64,000 bases of DNA, from positions 106,737 to 170,736 of the forward strand of contig NZ_AUJR01000005.1 of NCBI RefSeq assembly GCF_000424325.1, given 5' to 3'. The notes under the pieces were generated by a model. It was not told where the DNA came from. It was given only the letters and a program-made list of their open reading frames with translations, and did not search any database. Below are positions 9,157 to 17,605 of the stretch, in pieces. The DNA is from [Clostridium] clostridioforme AGR2157. Lineage in GTDB: Bacteria; Bacillota; Clostridia; Lachnospirales; Lachnospiraceae. How positions within the stretch are numbered: the first letter of the stretch is position 1; the number at the start of each line of letters is the position of its first letter. The translations under genes were made by a program, and so were the position numbers.

Positions 9157-11163
9157 ATGAGGGAAGAAAAAAACAAGGCAGAATCCATACCTGCCCGGAG
9201 CGAGGCAAGGCGTCCCCGCCGAAGCCGCAGCAGGGAGGCTTTCAAACAGCGCCAGAAGGAGCTGGCAGAAAGCAGGGCGCAGGAGCGCAGGGTACAGGAG
9301 AATAAGTTGCAGGAGAATAAGATACAGGAAACCGGAGGGGCGGGCGAAGACAGAACTCGTGGCGGACTGCCGGGAAATGACGGTCAGGGAACTTTGGATG
9401 CACAGGGAAAAGGTCATAGAATCCTGAGCTGGAAGGCTGCTGCCCTGATTCTGATTCTGTCCGGCGTTGTGCTGGTTGGAGTCTATGTATTCAAAGCCCT
9501 GGGTTACAGGAATACATATTTTCCCCATACAGTTATTAACGGGATGGACGTATCAGGGAAGACCGCGGAGGAAGTGAAGGAACTCATAGCCTCCGGTGTA
9601 AACGGGTACGGCCTTGTGCTTAAGCTGCGGGAAGATGAACAGGAGACAGTCACCGGTGAGAAAATCGGCCTTCACACTGTGTTTGACGGAAGTCTGGAGG
9701 AAATCATACGCCAGCAGAGTCCTTTCCGCTGGCCCAGATATCTGCTTAAGGGACCATCCTACGATATAAAGACCATGATTGCCTATGATGCTGACGCTCT
9801 GGAACAGACACTTAATGGTCTGTCCTGTTTTGACAGCAGCCGGGTCATTCTGCCCGCAGACGCTTACCTGTCGGACTATGTGAGCGGACAGGGATATTCC
9901 ATTGTACCGGAGACAGAAGGAACCGCACTTGATATGGATAAGGTCAGGGCCCAGGTGCAACAGGCCATATCCAGTCTTGCTCCGGAATTGGACCTGGATG
10001 CATTGGGGTGTTACAAGGCTCCGTCCATCCGCAGTGACAATACCTCGCTGGCAGCGGCCAGGGATGCCAGGAACCGCTATGTGAATATGACTGTGACCTA
10101 TACCTTCGGCAGTAAGACAGAGATACTGGACGGGGATGAGATACATGAGTGGCTTGTGTCTGACGGGGAACAGGTTTCCATTGACCCGGACCAGGCAGCA
10201 CTCTATGTAAAAAGCCTGGCCTCCAAGTATAATACGGCATACAAGAAGCGATCCTTTGCCACCAGCTACGGGCAGAACGTGGAGGTATCCGGTTTTTACG
10301 GCTGGAGGATCAACCAGTCCGAGGAGACCAGGGAACTTATGGGGATTCTGGAAGCAGGAGAGAGCGTCACCAGGGAACCTGTATATTTGCAGACAGCCGC
10401 AAGCCATGATGTGCCGGATTACGGCAGCACGTATGCGGAGGTGAACCTGACGGCACAGCACCTGATTTTTTACAAGGACGGGCAAAAGGTGATGGAGTCT
10501 GACTTTGTCTCCGGCAATGTTTCCAGGGGGCATACCACGCCTCCGGGGATTTTCTCCATTACATACAAGCAGAGGGATGCGGTGCTGAAGGGGGAGGGAT
10601 ATGCCAGCCCTGTGAAGTTCTGGATGCCTTTTAATGGAGGCATCGGTTTCCACGATGCCAGCTGGCGGTCCAGCTTCGGCGGTTCCATCTATAAGAGCGG
10701 CGGGTCCCACGGCTGCGTGAACATGCCCTATGACAAGGCTAAAGAGCTCTTTGAAAATGTATATGCGGGCATGCCTGTCATCTGTTATAACCTTCCGGGA
10801 ACAGAGAGTAAGAAATCCAGCCAGTCCTCCGGCAGGGCGCCTCAGGAGACAGCGGCGCCTACGCAACCGTCGCCTGTGCCCACACAGGCACCTACGCAGC
10901 CGTCGCCTGTGCCTATACAGGCACCTACGGCGGGGAACCCGTCCGTTCCGACAGAGACACTGCCGTCAGAAACATTGCCGTCAGAGGCAGTACCGCCTGA
11001 AACATCACCGCAGCCATCACAGCCTCAGGTCATTATACAGCCTGCGGACCAGACAACGGCAGCACCCGCCCAGACACAGCCGTCGCCCGGAACCACAGAA
11101 GGGTACGGCCCGGCCTTCCAGACACCCCAGTCCGGCTCAGCAGCCGGGCCGGGCGTCAGCTGA
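9157..11163 (+). CDS. Membrane-anchored L,D-transpeptidase with YkuD domain
   Basis: A 668-residue cell-wall cross-linking enzyme. Order: a charged Arg/Gln/Glu-rich cytoplasmic tail (1-88), one membrane helix (about 89-112), a peptidoglycan-binding-like region (about 115-420), a YkuD catalytic domain (about 425-548) with the motif SHGCVNMP, its cysteine near residue 520 being the nucleophile, and a Pro/Thr/Gln-rich tail of about 110 residues. Such enzymes make 3-3 cross-links between meso-diaminopimelate residues or attach wall proteins. The tail is built from short duplications, two 33-base units at 10858-10923 and several 15-base units near 10960-11010, so its length probably varies between strains. 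Confidence 0.92.
   Translation: MREEKNKAESIPARSEARRPRRSRSREAFKQRQKELAESRAQERRVQENKLQENKIQETGGAGEDRTRGGLPGNDGQGTLDAQGKGHRILSWKAAALILILSGVVLVGVYVFKALGYRNTYFPHTVINGMDVSGKTAEEVKELIASGVNGYGLVLKLREDEQETVTGEKIGLHTVFDGSLEEIIRQQSPFRWPRYLLKGPSYDIKTMIAYDADALEQTLNGLSCFDSSRVILPADAYLSDYVSGQGYSIVPETEGTALDMDKVRAQVQQAISSLAPELDLDALGCYKAPSIRSDNTSLAAARDARNRYVNMTVTYTFGSKTEILDGDEIHEWLVSDGEQVSIDPDQAALYVKSLASKYNTAYKKRSFATSYGQNVEVSGFYGWRINQSEETRELMGILEAGESVTREPVYLQTAASHDVPDYGSTYAEVNLTAQHLIFYKDGQKVMESDFVSGNVSRGHTTPPGIFSITYKQRDAVLKGEGYASPVKFWMPFNGGIGFHDASWRSSFGGSIYKSGGSHGCVNMPYDKAKELFENVYAGMPVICYNLPGTESKKSSQSSGRAPQETAAPTQPSPVPTQAPTQPSPVPIQAPTAGNPSVPTETLPSETLPSEAVPPETSPQPSQPQVIIQPADQTTAAPAQTQPSPGTTEGYGPAFQTPQSGSAAGPGVS
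10858..10923 (+). repeat. Two 33-bp tandem units in the L,D-transpeptidase tail
   Basis: Two in-frame copies differ at three or four bases and encode PTQPSPVPTQA and PTQPSPVPIQA. They lengthen the proline-rich wall-spanning tail without shifting frame. Confidence 0.85.
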
Positions 11164-11234
11164 CAAAACTTGTTGTGTAGGGGCCAAACCATAAGGATTT
11201 TTGCAGGAGGCAGTCGATTTTTCAAGTGAATTTA

Positions 11235-11263
11235 TTGACAAATGGAAAAAACCATTTTATAAT
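11235..11263 (+). promoter_or_regulatory. Consensus sigma-A promoter with a palindromic spacer
   Basis: TTGACA and TATAAT are 17 bases apart, a perfect consensus promoter. The spacer contains AAATGG and CCATTT as inverted arms around an A tract, so a regulator could sit between the two hexamers. It drives the Lys/Ala-rich protein at 11327, suggesting strong expression. Confidence 0.88.
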
Positions 11264-11326
11264 GCCTTTAATGCATCTAGGGATTACTCGTAAAGCCATT
11301 ATTCAAAATTAGGGAGGATATGGACT

Positions 11327-11866
11327 ATGGTAGAAAAGAAAGATGTTAAGGCAACTGTAAAGGCAGCAGCACAGGCAGCACAGCCGGCAGAGGCCAAGAC
11401 AGAAGCAAAACCAGCAGTTCCGGAGAAAGTAGAAGCAAAGGCAGAGGCGGCAGTTCCGGTGAAGGCAGAAGCAGCTCCTGTTGAGAAGGAAGCAAAGGCA
11501 GCTCCGGCTAAAAAGACAACAGCCAGGAAAACAGCAGCCAAGAAGGCAGCGGCTCCGAAGGAGACAGCTAAGAAGGAGGCAGCAGCGGCTAAGAAAGAGG
11601 CAGCCCCCAAAGCAGCAGCTAAGAAAGAGACCGTGAAGAAGGCACCCGCCAAGAAGGCAGCAGAGCCAAAGGCGGCCATACATTTCCAGTTTGACGGCAA
11701 GGACCTTGTGGCAAAGGATGTGCTGGACCAGGCTGTGAAGGCATTTAAGAAATCACACAGGGGCGTTGAGATTAAGAACATTGATCTGTACATTGTCGCA
11801 AACGAAGGCGCAGCCTACTATGTGGTGAACGGTGAAGGCGGAGATGATTACAAGATAATACTGTAA
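11327..11866 (+). CDS. Lys/Ala/Pro-rich protein with C-terminal DUF6465-like domain (histone H1-like tail)
   Basis: A 179-residue, highly basic protein. Residues 1-118 are low-complexity repeats of AAKK, KKAA, PAKK and EAKAE, like histone H1 tails and the bacterial HU/HBsu extensions that coat DNA. Residues 119-179 form a compact domain (FQFDGKDLVAKDVLDQAV..., ending in GDDYKIIL) that I recall as DUF6465 in Clostridia. A perfect consensus promoter and a good GGAGG site point to high expression. A role as nucleoid protein or RNA binder is inference from composition only. The acidic/proline content near 30-60 differs from the strongly basic stretch 60-115, so the tail has two parts. Confidence 0.75.
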   Translation: MVEKKDVKATVKAAAQAAQPAEAKTEAKPAVPEKVEAKAEAAVPVKAEAAPVEKEAKAAPAKKTTARKTAAKKAAAPKETAKKEAAAAKKEAAPKAAAKKETVKKAPAKKAAEPKAAIHFQFDGKDLVAKDVLDQAVKAFKKSHRGVEIKNIDLYIVANEGAAYYVVNGEGGDDYKIIL

Positions 11867-11899
11867 TTCGGTATAAAGGATTGAAGGATGAAGTGGGTT

Positions 11900-11932
11900 G
11901 CTGTATCATGGATGCAGCAGCTCATTTATTTT
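11900..11932 (+). terminator. Weak hairpin after the Lys/Ala-rich gene
   Basis: GCTGTATC pairs with GATGCAGC across a three-base loop, and a T-rich but interrupted run follows. It is a modest terminator at best. Confidence 0.45.
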
Positions 11933-11996
11933 ATGTGCCGCGGGCAGGCATAATCAATAAAGACATAAAATCAATAAGGATAGGAAACAGGGCAGT

Positions 11997-13526
11997 ATGG
12001 CAGATTTACCGGTACGATTTGAAGAACGGATGAGAGTATTATTAGGAGATGAATATCCGGCCTTTGCGGCCAGCTATGACAAGGAGCGGGTCCAGGGATT
12101 GAGGTTTAACAGCCTCAAGTTCCCGGACGGGAGACAGGATGCCGTCGGAAGCGGAAAAGACAGGGAAGTGGGAAAATCCGGGGAAAACGGAGAGGACAAA
12201 GAAACCTGGGAAGAGGCCGGTGCTGCCGAAGCAGCGGAACGGGTCAGGCAGGAGACCGGGTTTACACTTGAGCGGATTCCATGGGTGAAGGAAGGGTATT
12301 ATTATTCCGGGGACAACAGGCCCGGAAAGCATCCATATCATGAGGCAGGGCTTTACTATATCCAGGAGCCCAGTGCCATGGCCGTGGTGGAATTATTAGA
12401 CCCCAGGCCGGGAGAGCGTGTGCTTGATTTGTGTGCTGCGCCGGGAGGAAAGTCCAGCCACATCGCTTCCAGGATGAAGGGAATCGGATTTCTCCTGTCC
12501 AATGAGATTCATCCGGCCAGGGCCAGGATACTTTCCCAGAACATGGAGCGGATGGGTGTGCAGAACGCAGTGGTGTCCAATGAGGATGCCCAAAGCCTGG
12601 CCGGGACATTTGACCATTTTTTCCACAAAATCGTGGTGGATGCCCCCTGTTCAGGGGAAGGAATGTTCCGCAAGGATGAGGAGGCCAGAATCCAGTGGAG
12701 TGAGGAACATGTGAAGATGTGTGCCGCCCGTCAGGGAGAGATACTGGACCATGCAGCGGCCATGCTGGCGCCCGGGGGCAGAATGGTATATTCCACCTGT
12801 ACCTTTGCCCCGGAGGAGAATGAGGGGACGGTTCTGGCCTTCCTGGGACGCCACCCTGAATTCCGAACAGAACAGGTGCCTGCCTATCCTGGTTTTACCA
12901 AAGGAAAGTCCCGGTGGGCAGGGCCGGAGGCGGAAGGCTGGGGCCTGGAGCGGACACTTCGCATCATGCCCCACATCCTGGAGGGAGAGGGCCATTACAT
13001 GGCTGTCTTAAGAAAGGAGGGGGAGCCGCAAAATGCGGCAAAAGCAGGGAGCAGGGACAGGCTGTATCTGGACAGCAGAAAGAGAAAAGAGGTGTTCAGG
13101 GATTACGATCCCTTTATCCGGAACACCCTGTCAGAACCGGACACCTTCCTGGAGCGGAAGGAATACGTGCTGTTCGGGGACCAGCTGTATCTGGTGCCGG
13201 CCGATATGCCGGATATGAAGGGACTTAAGATTCTCCGGCCGGGTCTTCATCTGGGCACCCTTAAAAAGAACCGTTTTGAGCCCTCCCATGCCCTGGCACT
13301 GGCGCTCAGGAAGGAGGAGGTGAAATGCTCCTGGGAACTGTCCCCCTCCGGAGACAGCGTAATCCGGTACCTGAGAGGTGAAGCCCTCAGCGAGGACGCA
13401 GGAATACCTGAGGGACGCCTGAAAGGCTGGGTGTTAGTCTGTACCGGCGGTTTCAGCCTGGGCTGGGCCAAGTATGCGGGAGGCATGCTCAAAAACCATT
13501 ATCCCAAGGGGCTGCGGTGGAATTAA
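11997..13526 (+). CDS. rsmF: RsmF/NOL1-family rRNA (cytosine-C5)-methyltransferase
   Basis: A 509-residue S-adenosylmethionine-dependent RNA m5C methyltransferase. The cofactor loop VLDLCAAPGGKSSHIA and two catalytic cysteines, one in DAPCSGEGMFR (about 218) and one in STCTFAPEEN (about 268), define the RsmB/RsmF family; the C-terminal RNA-binding extension (about 370-505) is typical of Gram-positive RsmF. Residues 43-80 hold a charged low-complexity insert (GSGKDREVGKSGENGEDKE) not expected in the family and probably a disordered loop. Its target is likely 16S rRNA, though tRNA cannot be excluded. It converges on the pseudouridine synthase gene with only six bases between stops. Confidence 0.9.
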   Translation: MADLPVRFEERMRVLLGDEYPAFAASYDKERVQGLRFNSLKFPDGRQDAVGSGKDREVGKSGENGEDKETWEEAGAAEAAERVRQETGFTLERIPWVKEGYYYSGDNRPGKHPYHEAGLYYIQEPSAMAVVELLDPRPGERVLDLCAAPGGKSSHIASRMKGIGFLLSNEIHPARARILSQNMERMGVQNAVVSNEDAQSLAGTFDHFFHKIVVDAPCSGEGMFRKDEEARIQWSEEHVKMCAARQGEILDHAAAMLAPGGRMVYSTCTFAPEENEGTVLAFLGRHPEFRTEQVPAYPGFTKGKSRWAGPEAEGWGLERTLRIMPHILEGEGHYMAVLRKEGEPQNAAKAGSRDRLYLDSRKRKEVFRDYDPFIRNTLSEPDTFLERKEYVLFGDQLYLVPADMPDMKGLKILRPGLHLGTLKKNRFEPSHALALALRKEEVKCSWELSPSGDSVIRYLRGEALSEDAGIPEGRLKGWVLVCTGGFSLGWAKYAGGMLKNHYPKGLRWN

Positions 13527-13532
13527 AAAACG

Positions 13533-14432
13533 TCAGGTGCCTGGTGGCAGGAGTCGTTCCATATCTTCAGGCAGCCCGGCCGTGAATTCCATCTCCTTTC
13601 CTGTAATGGGATGTTGAAACTTGAGGAGATAGGAGTGGAGGGGCTGACGGTCGATATACCGGTAATCCGGGCAGTATAAGAAGTCTCCGGGAAGGGGATG
13701 CCCTATGGACCTCATGTGGACCCGTATCTGATGCGTCCTGCCTGTTTCCAGGCTGAGACTCACCAGAGACAGGTCCTTTTCTTCGTTGTAGAGCAGGGTA
13801 TGGTAATGGGTGACTGCCCTTTCGCCTGTCTCAGGGTCCACCCTGCGCTCGATGGTGGATCCTTCTGCCCTGGCAATGGGGCTGTCAACCGTGCCTTCCT
13901 CCGGTGTATGCCCAAGTACAATGGCCCTGTACTCCCGCCTGATTCTGCGCCTGGCCATTTGTTCCGATAATATACAGGCGCTGAGCATATGCCTGGACAG
14001 GACCAGCAGCCCGGTGGTATCCCTGTCCAGACGGTTGATGACCCGGTAAGTAAATGCTTCCCCCTTTTCATGAAAGTACCAGGAGACAGCGTTGGCCAGG
14101 GTATTGTCATAGTGGCCCTGGGAAGGGTGGATGGGCACGCCTGCGTCTTTATTGATTACCAGTATGTCCTCGTCCTCATACACAATGGCAAGAGGAAGCT
14201 TTACCGGCACGATGTTTCCGGAATCCTCCTCCTCAGGCAGCGCCACCTCCACTGTCTCCCCGGCTTTAAGACGGTAACCTGCGTAGACCGGCATTCCGTC
14301 TACCGCAAGTCCCTGGCCTGCCTTAATGCGTACCACCAGCCGGTGGGAAAATCCCTTTGCCTTTAAAAACTGTCCAAGGACAATCCCGTCCTCCCTGTCT
14401 CCAATGGTATAACATATAACTCTCCGTCTCAT
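13533..14432 (-). CDS. RluA-family pseudouridine synthase
   Basis: A 299-residue RNA pseudouridine synthase. An N-terminal S4-like part (about 15-70) precedes the catalytic domain with the signature NRLDRDTTGLLV, whose second aspartate is the catalytic residue, then REYRAIV and the ETGRTHQIRVHM block. Family members modify 23S rRNA (RluC/RluD-like) or tRNA; I cannot decide which. It is transcribed on the minus strand downstream of dinB with a gap of 108 bases that holds nothing else visible. Confidence 0.9.
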   Translation of the reverse strand: MRRRVICYTIGDREDGIVLGQFLKAKGFSHRLVVRIKAGQGLAVDGMPVYAGYRLKAGETVEVALPEEEDSGNIVPVKLPLAIVYEDEDILVINKDAGVPIHPSQGHYDNTLANAVSWYFHEKGEAFTYRVINRLDRDTTGLLVLSRHMLSACILSEQMARRRIRREYRAIVLGHTPEEGTVDSPIARAEGSTIERRVDPETGERAVTHYHTLLYNEEKDLSLVSLSLETGRTHQIRVHMRSIGHPLPGDFLYCPDYRYIDRQPLHSYLLKFQHPITGKEMEFTAGLPEDMERLLPPGT

Positions 14433-14540
14433 GTCCGTCCCTCAAATCTGCTTTCTGTAAGACAAATCTTTTGTGTCTGTATATCTCTGAAGCTATCACT
14501 TGGTTTTCGCTGATAATCTCAAAGGAATTCCTGTGCAGCC

Positions 14541-15788
14541 CTATTTCAAATATTTTTTCTTGCTGGCAGCGTGGTCTACGATGGCGTCCTTTCGCAGGAA
14601 GCTGGCCCGCTTTACGCTGTCTATTCCATATTTGCTGCGGATGGCATCCACTGCCCTTTCAAAATCCTTTTTCTTCTGAAGTCCGGGGTCGTCAAAAAGG
14701 CTCATCTGTGAGAACCCGTCATCGGAAATCTTACCGGCCCGCACACCCATGAGCCGCAGGGGCGTCATGTTCCAGGATTCCCTCAGCAGGCGGCAGGAAT
14801 ACTCATAAATCACGGAGGTGGAATCCGTTGGTTCCGGTATGACCATCTGGTGTGACTGATTCCTGAACTCCCAGTCACGCAGCTCCACACAGACATTATT
14901 GCACAGCACATGGTCCGCCCTCAGCCTGGCGCCTACGGTTTCACAGAGGGAGAGCAGGACCTGACAGGCGCTTTCATAGTCAGATATATCCCTGGAAAGG
15001 GTGATGCTGTTGCCATAGGCCTTATTTACAGGTTCCTTTTCAGCCACAGGGTCATCATCAATGCCATTGGCGTACTGGCGGATGAGGACCGCATACTTTT
15101 CGCCCAGGTGGGACTTAAGCACCTCCAGGTTGCAGCATGCCAGCTGCCCGATGGTATGTAATCCCAGATTCTCCATCTTCCTCTGGGCTGCGCCTCCCAC
15201 AAAGAACAATTCCCGTAAAGGCAGGGGCCACATCTTATCAGCCACCTCCCGGGGAAACAGGGTATGGCATTTATCCGGTTTCTCAAAGTCAGAGGCCATT
15301 TTAGCCAGAAGCTTATTGGTGGAGATTCCGATATTCACCGTAAATCCCAGTTCCTTCCTGATTCTTTCCCGAATCTCATTGGCCACCTCCAGGGGGCTGC
15401 CAAAGAGATGGATGGTGCTGGTCATGTCCAGAAAAATCTCATCAATGCTGAACTTCTCATGGTCCGGCGTGTATTCCTCCAAAAGATCCATCATGCGCCG
15501 GGAGCATTTAATGTAAAAATCAAACCGGGACGGGACAACCACCAGCTCCGGGCATTTACGCATGGCCTGAACCAGGGGTTCCCCAGTGGTGACCCCATAC
15601 TTCTTAGCCAAAGGAGACTTAGCCAGCACGATTCCATGGCGGGACTTGGCGTCCCCTCCGACCGCAGAAGCAACAGTCCTCAAATCCAGGGCCTCCGGGT
15701 CCTGAGAAAGCCGGTACACGCATTCCCAGCTTAAAAATGCTGAATTCACATCAATATGAAAAATAAGACGCTCCCTCTGTCCCATCAT
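14541..15788 (-). CDS. dinB: DNA polymerase IV (Y-family)
   Basis: A 415-residue translesion polymerase. Catalytic motifs are intact: FHIDVNSAFLSW near the start, YSIDE-type loop as FSIDEIFLDMT (about 105), plus the helix-hairpin-helix near IGQLACCNLEVLKSHLG and a little-finger domain to about 345. The C-terminal SQMSLFDD resembles a beta-clamp binding peptide (QMSLF), as expected for Pol IV. It allows replication past damaged bases at low fidelity. No LexA-type site is evident to me in the upstream region, which is instead occupied by a large palindrome. Confidence 0.93.
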   Translation of the reverse strand: MMGQRERLIFHIDVNSAFLSWECVYRLSQDPEALDLRTVASAVGGDAKSRHGIVLAKSPLAKKYGVTTGEPLVQAMRKCPELVVVPSRFDFYIKCSRRMMDLLEEYTPDHEKFSIDEIFLDMTSTIHLFGSPLEVANEIRERIRKELGFTVNIGISTNKLLAKMASDFEKPDKCHTLFPREVADKMWPLPLRELFFVGGAAQRKMENLGLHTIGQLACCNLEVLKSHLGEKYAVLIRQYANGIDDDPVAEKEPVNKAYGNSITLSRDISDYESACQVLLSLCETVGARLRADHVLCNNVCVELRDWEFRNQSHQMVIPEPTDSTSVIYEYSCRLLRESWNMTPLRLMGVRAGKISDDGFSQMSLFDDPGLQKKKDFERAVDAIRSKYGIDSVKRASFLRKDAIVDHAASKKKYLK

Positions 15789-15866
15789 AAAACACCGGCC
15801 TTTCTGTTTTATTGTCCGCTTACAGATATCATAGCAGAATATGTGTTCGGGGGCAAGAGGGAGATA

Positions 15867-16054
15867 GGTTGGGGATGGAGGGGAGACGCGTATGGAGGGG
15901 GATTGGCGTCCGTGGGAGGAAGGAGACAGGCGGGGATACGGCTGCGGGGCAAGTCCGGTCTAAGAGACCGGCTAAGCCCCTGTAGATGCCTCCCCGCCTG
16001 TTTCCCCGCCTGCCTCCCCCCGCCTGCCTCCCCCCTCACGCCCATTCCCCAACC
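15867..16054. repeat. Large GC-rich imperfect palindrome between dinB and the carboxypeptidase gene
   Basis: The intergenic stretch 15789-16124 carries no gene. Its core 15922-16005 folds as a hairpin: GGAGACAGGCGGGG with CCCCGCCTGTTTCC, then GGGGC with GCCCC, then CCGGTC with GACCGG around a TAAGA loop. Outer arms continue outward, GGTTGGGG at 15867 with CCCCAACC at 16047 and AGGGG with CCCCT, so most of 188 bases can fold on itself. The right arm also repeats CCCCGCCTG three times. It may be a MITE-like or REP-like element, a structured RNA or a bidirectional terminator. Confidence 0.75.
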
Positions 16055-16124
16055 CACATTCCCAGTAATAATCATTTTCCTCCAAGAATACTATTAAAAT
16101 AAAGCCAACTAGGCGGCGTCGTTT

Positions 16125-17381
16125 ATGAAGCATTGGATTTTTTTGATAACACTGACAATATCACTGGTCTGTACACGGATGAATGCGGCGGCAGACAGTT
16201 GGACTTCGGTACCTGTGACGGAAGAGCCCCGGGGGGAAGGGGATTTCCTGAAGCTGTATGCCCAGTCTGCTGTCCTTATGGATGGGGATACCGGCAGAAT
16301 ATTGTATGGGAAGGGACAGGATATTATCCGGCCCATGGCCAGTACTACGAAAATTATGACCTGTATCCTGGCTCTGGAGAACGGAAGGGGGGAGGATACG
16401 GTGAAGGCGTCTTCCAATGCCGCTTCCCAGCCCAAGGTGCACCTGGGTGTGCGGGAAGGAGAGGAGTACAGGCTGGAGGACCTTTTGTATGCCCTGATGC
16501 TGGAATCCTATAATGATGCGGCTGTGATGATAGCGGAGCATATAGGAGGCAGCGTGGAAGGATTCGCCGCAATGATGAATGAGAAGGCTGCCGGGCTGGG
16601 CTGCGGGGATACCTACTTTATTACGCCCAATGGGCTGGATGGGGTTAAGACGGATGAACAGGGAAAGGAGCATATCCATTCCACCACAGCCTCTGATTTG
16701 GCCCAAATCATGAGGTATTGTGTAATGGAGTCCCCTGCTAGGGATGAATTTTTAAAAATAACACAGACACAAAACCACTATTTTACAGATGTGGCAGGGA
16801 AACGTTCCTTTAACTGTTATAATCACAATGCGTTTTTGACTATGATGGAGGGGGTCCTGTCCGGGAAAACGGGATTTACAGGGGGCGCCGGGTATTCTTA
16901 TGTGGGAGCCATGGAGAATCAGGGAAGGACTTATGTGATTGCCCTTCTGGGCTGCGGCTGGCCGCCTCATAAGACGTATAAATGGTCGGATGCAAGAAAG
17001 CTCTACTCCTATGGGCTGGAGCATTTTAAGATGAAGGATGTGTTCCAAGAGGAAACCTTTGCCAGGGTTCCTGTGGCAGGGGGACTGTGCTGGAAGGAAG
17101 GGGAAGGCGCCACTGACCAGGTGGAGCTGTCCATGATGCTGAAGCCGGATGATATGCACCTGACATTGTTGATGGGAGAGGGGGAAGAAGTGCGGGTGGC
17201 GAAGAAGGTTCCTTCTATATTAATGGCCCCGGTCAGGGAGGGACAGCAGGTGGGAAGCGTGGATTATTACCTGGGAGATGTGCTGGTAAAAAGGTTCCCT
17301 GTCTATGCCATGCAGGGAGTGGAGAAGATGAATCTGAGGCGGGCTGCGGACCGTGTGCTGGATTTGTTTCTGGTGCGGTAG
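16125..17381 (+). CDS. D-alanyl-D-alanine carboxypeptidase (DacF/PBP5-like)
   Basis: A 418-residue exported serine peptidase (S11 family) that trims the terminal D-alanine from peptidoglycan stem peptides. A signal peptide covers about residues 1-22. The three penicillin-binding motifs are present: STTK (about 72), SYN in MLESYNDAA (about 127) and KTG in SGKTGFTGGAG (about 248). The C-terminal part (about 300-418) fits the PBP5 beta domain. DacF and DacB relatives act in sporulation in Bacilli and Clostridia; whether this copy is vegetative or sporulation-specific cannot be read from the sequence. An 11-base G run follows the gene at 17393-17403. Confidence 0.9.
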   Translation: MKHWIFLITLTISLVCTRMNAAADSWTSVPVTEEPRGEGDFLKLYAQSAVLMDGDTGRILYGKGQDIIRPMASTTKIMTCILALENGRGEDTVKASSNAASQPKVHLGVREGEEYRLEDLLYALMLESYNDAAVMIAEHIGGSVEGFAAMMNEKAAGLGCGDTYFITPNGLDGVKTDEQGKEHIHSTTASDLAQIMRYCVMESPARDEFLKITQTQNHYFTDVAGKRSFNCYNHNAFLTMMEGVLSGKTGFTGGAGYSYVGAMENQGRTYVIALLGCGWPPHKTYKWSDARKLYSYGLEHFKMKDVFQEETFARVPVAGGLCWKEGEGATDQVELSMMLKPDDMHLTLLMGEGEEVRVAKKVPSILMAPVREGQQVGSVDYYLGDVLVKRFPVYAMQGVEKMNLRRAADRVLDLFLVR

Positions 17382-17503
17382 GAGGAGGTTGTGGGGGGGG
17401 GGGTGAATTTTAGGGAGTTGTGGCCGGGATATGCCAGGATTTGCCACATTATTTAATCTTTTCTTACAAATCTTTGTATTATGTGAAGTTTCCGCCGTTC
17501 TTG

Positions 17504-17533
17504 TTGACATATGAACGCTTTTGTCATTATAAT
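17504..17533 (+). promoter_or_regulatory. Sigma-A promoter of the glucosaminidase gene
   Basis: TTGACA and TATAAT with an 18-base spacer, about 73 bases before the chosen start at 17606. Confidence 0.8.
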
Positions 17534-17605
17534 AGGATTAATGCCATAAAATAGAAATTCATACGAATTATGGATATGAATGAAGATACAGGAGATTTTT
17601 ACATA

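Noticed and set aside
11309..11793. Minus-strand Leu/Cys/Phe-rich frames opposite the Lys/Ala-rich gene
   Set aside because: These are shadows of the repetitive codons; the plus strand has a perfect promoter and ribosome site.
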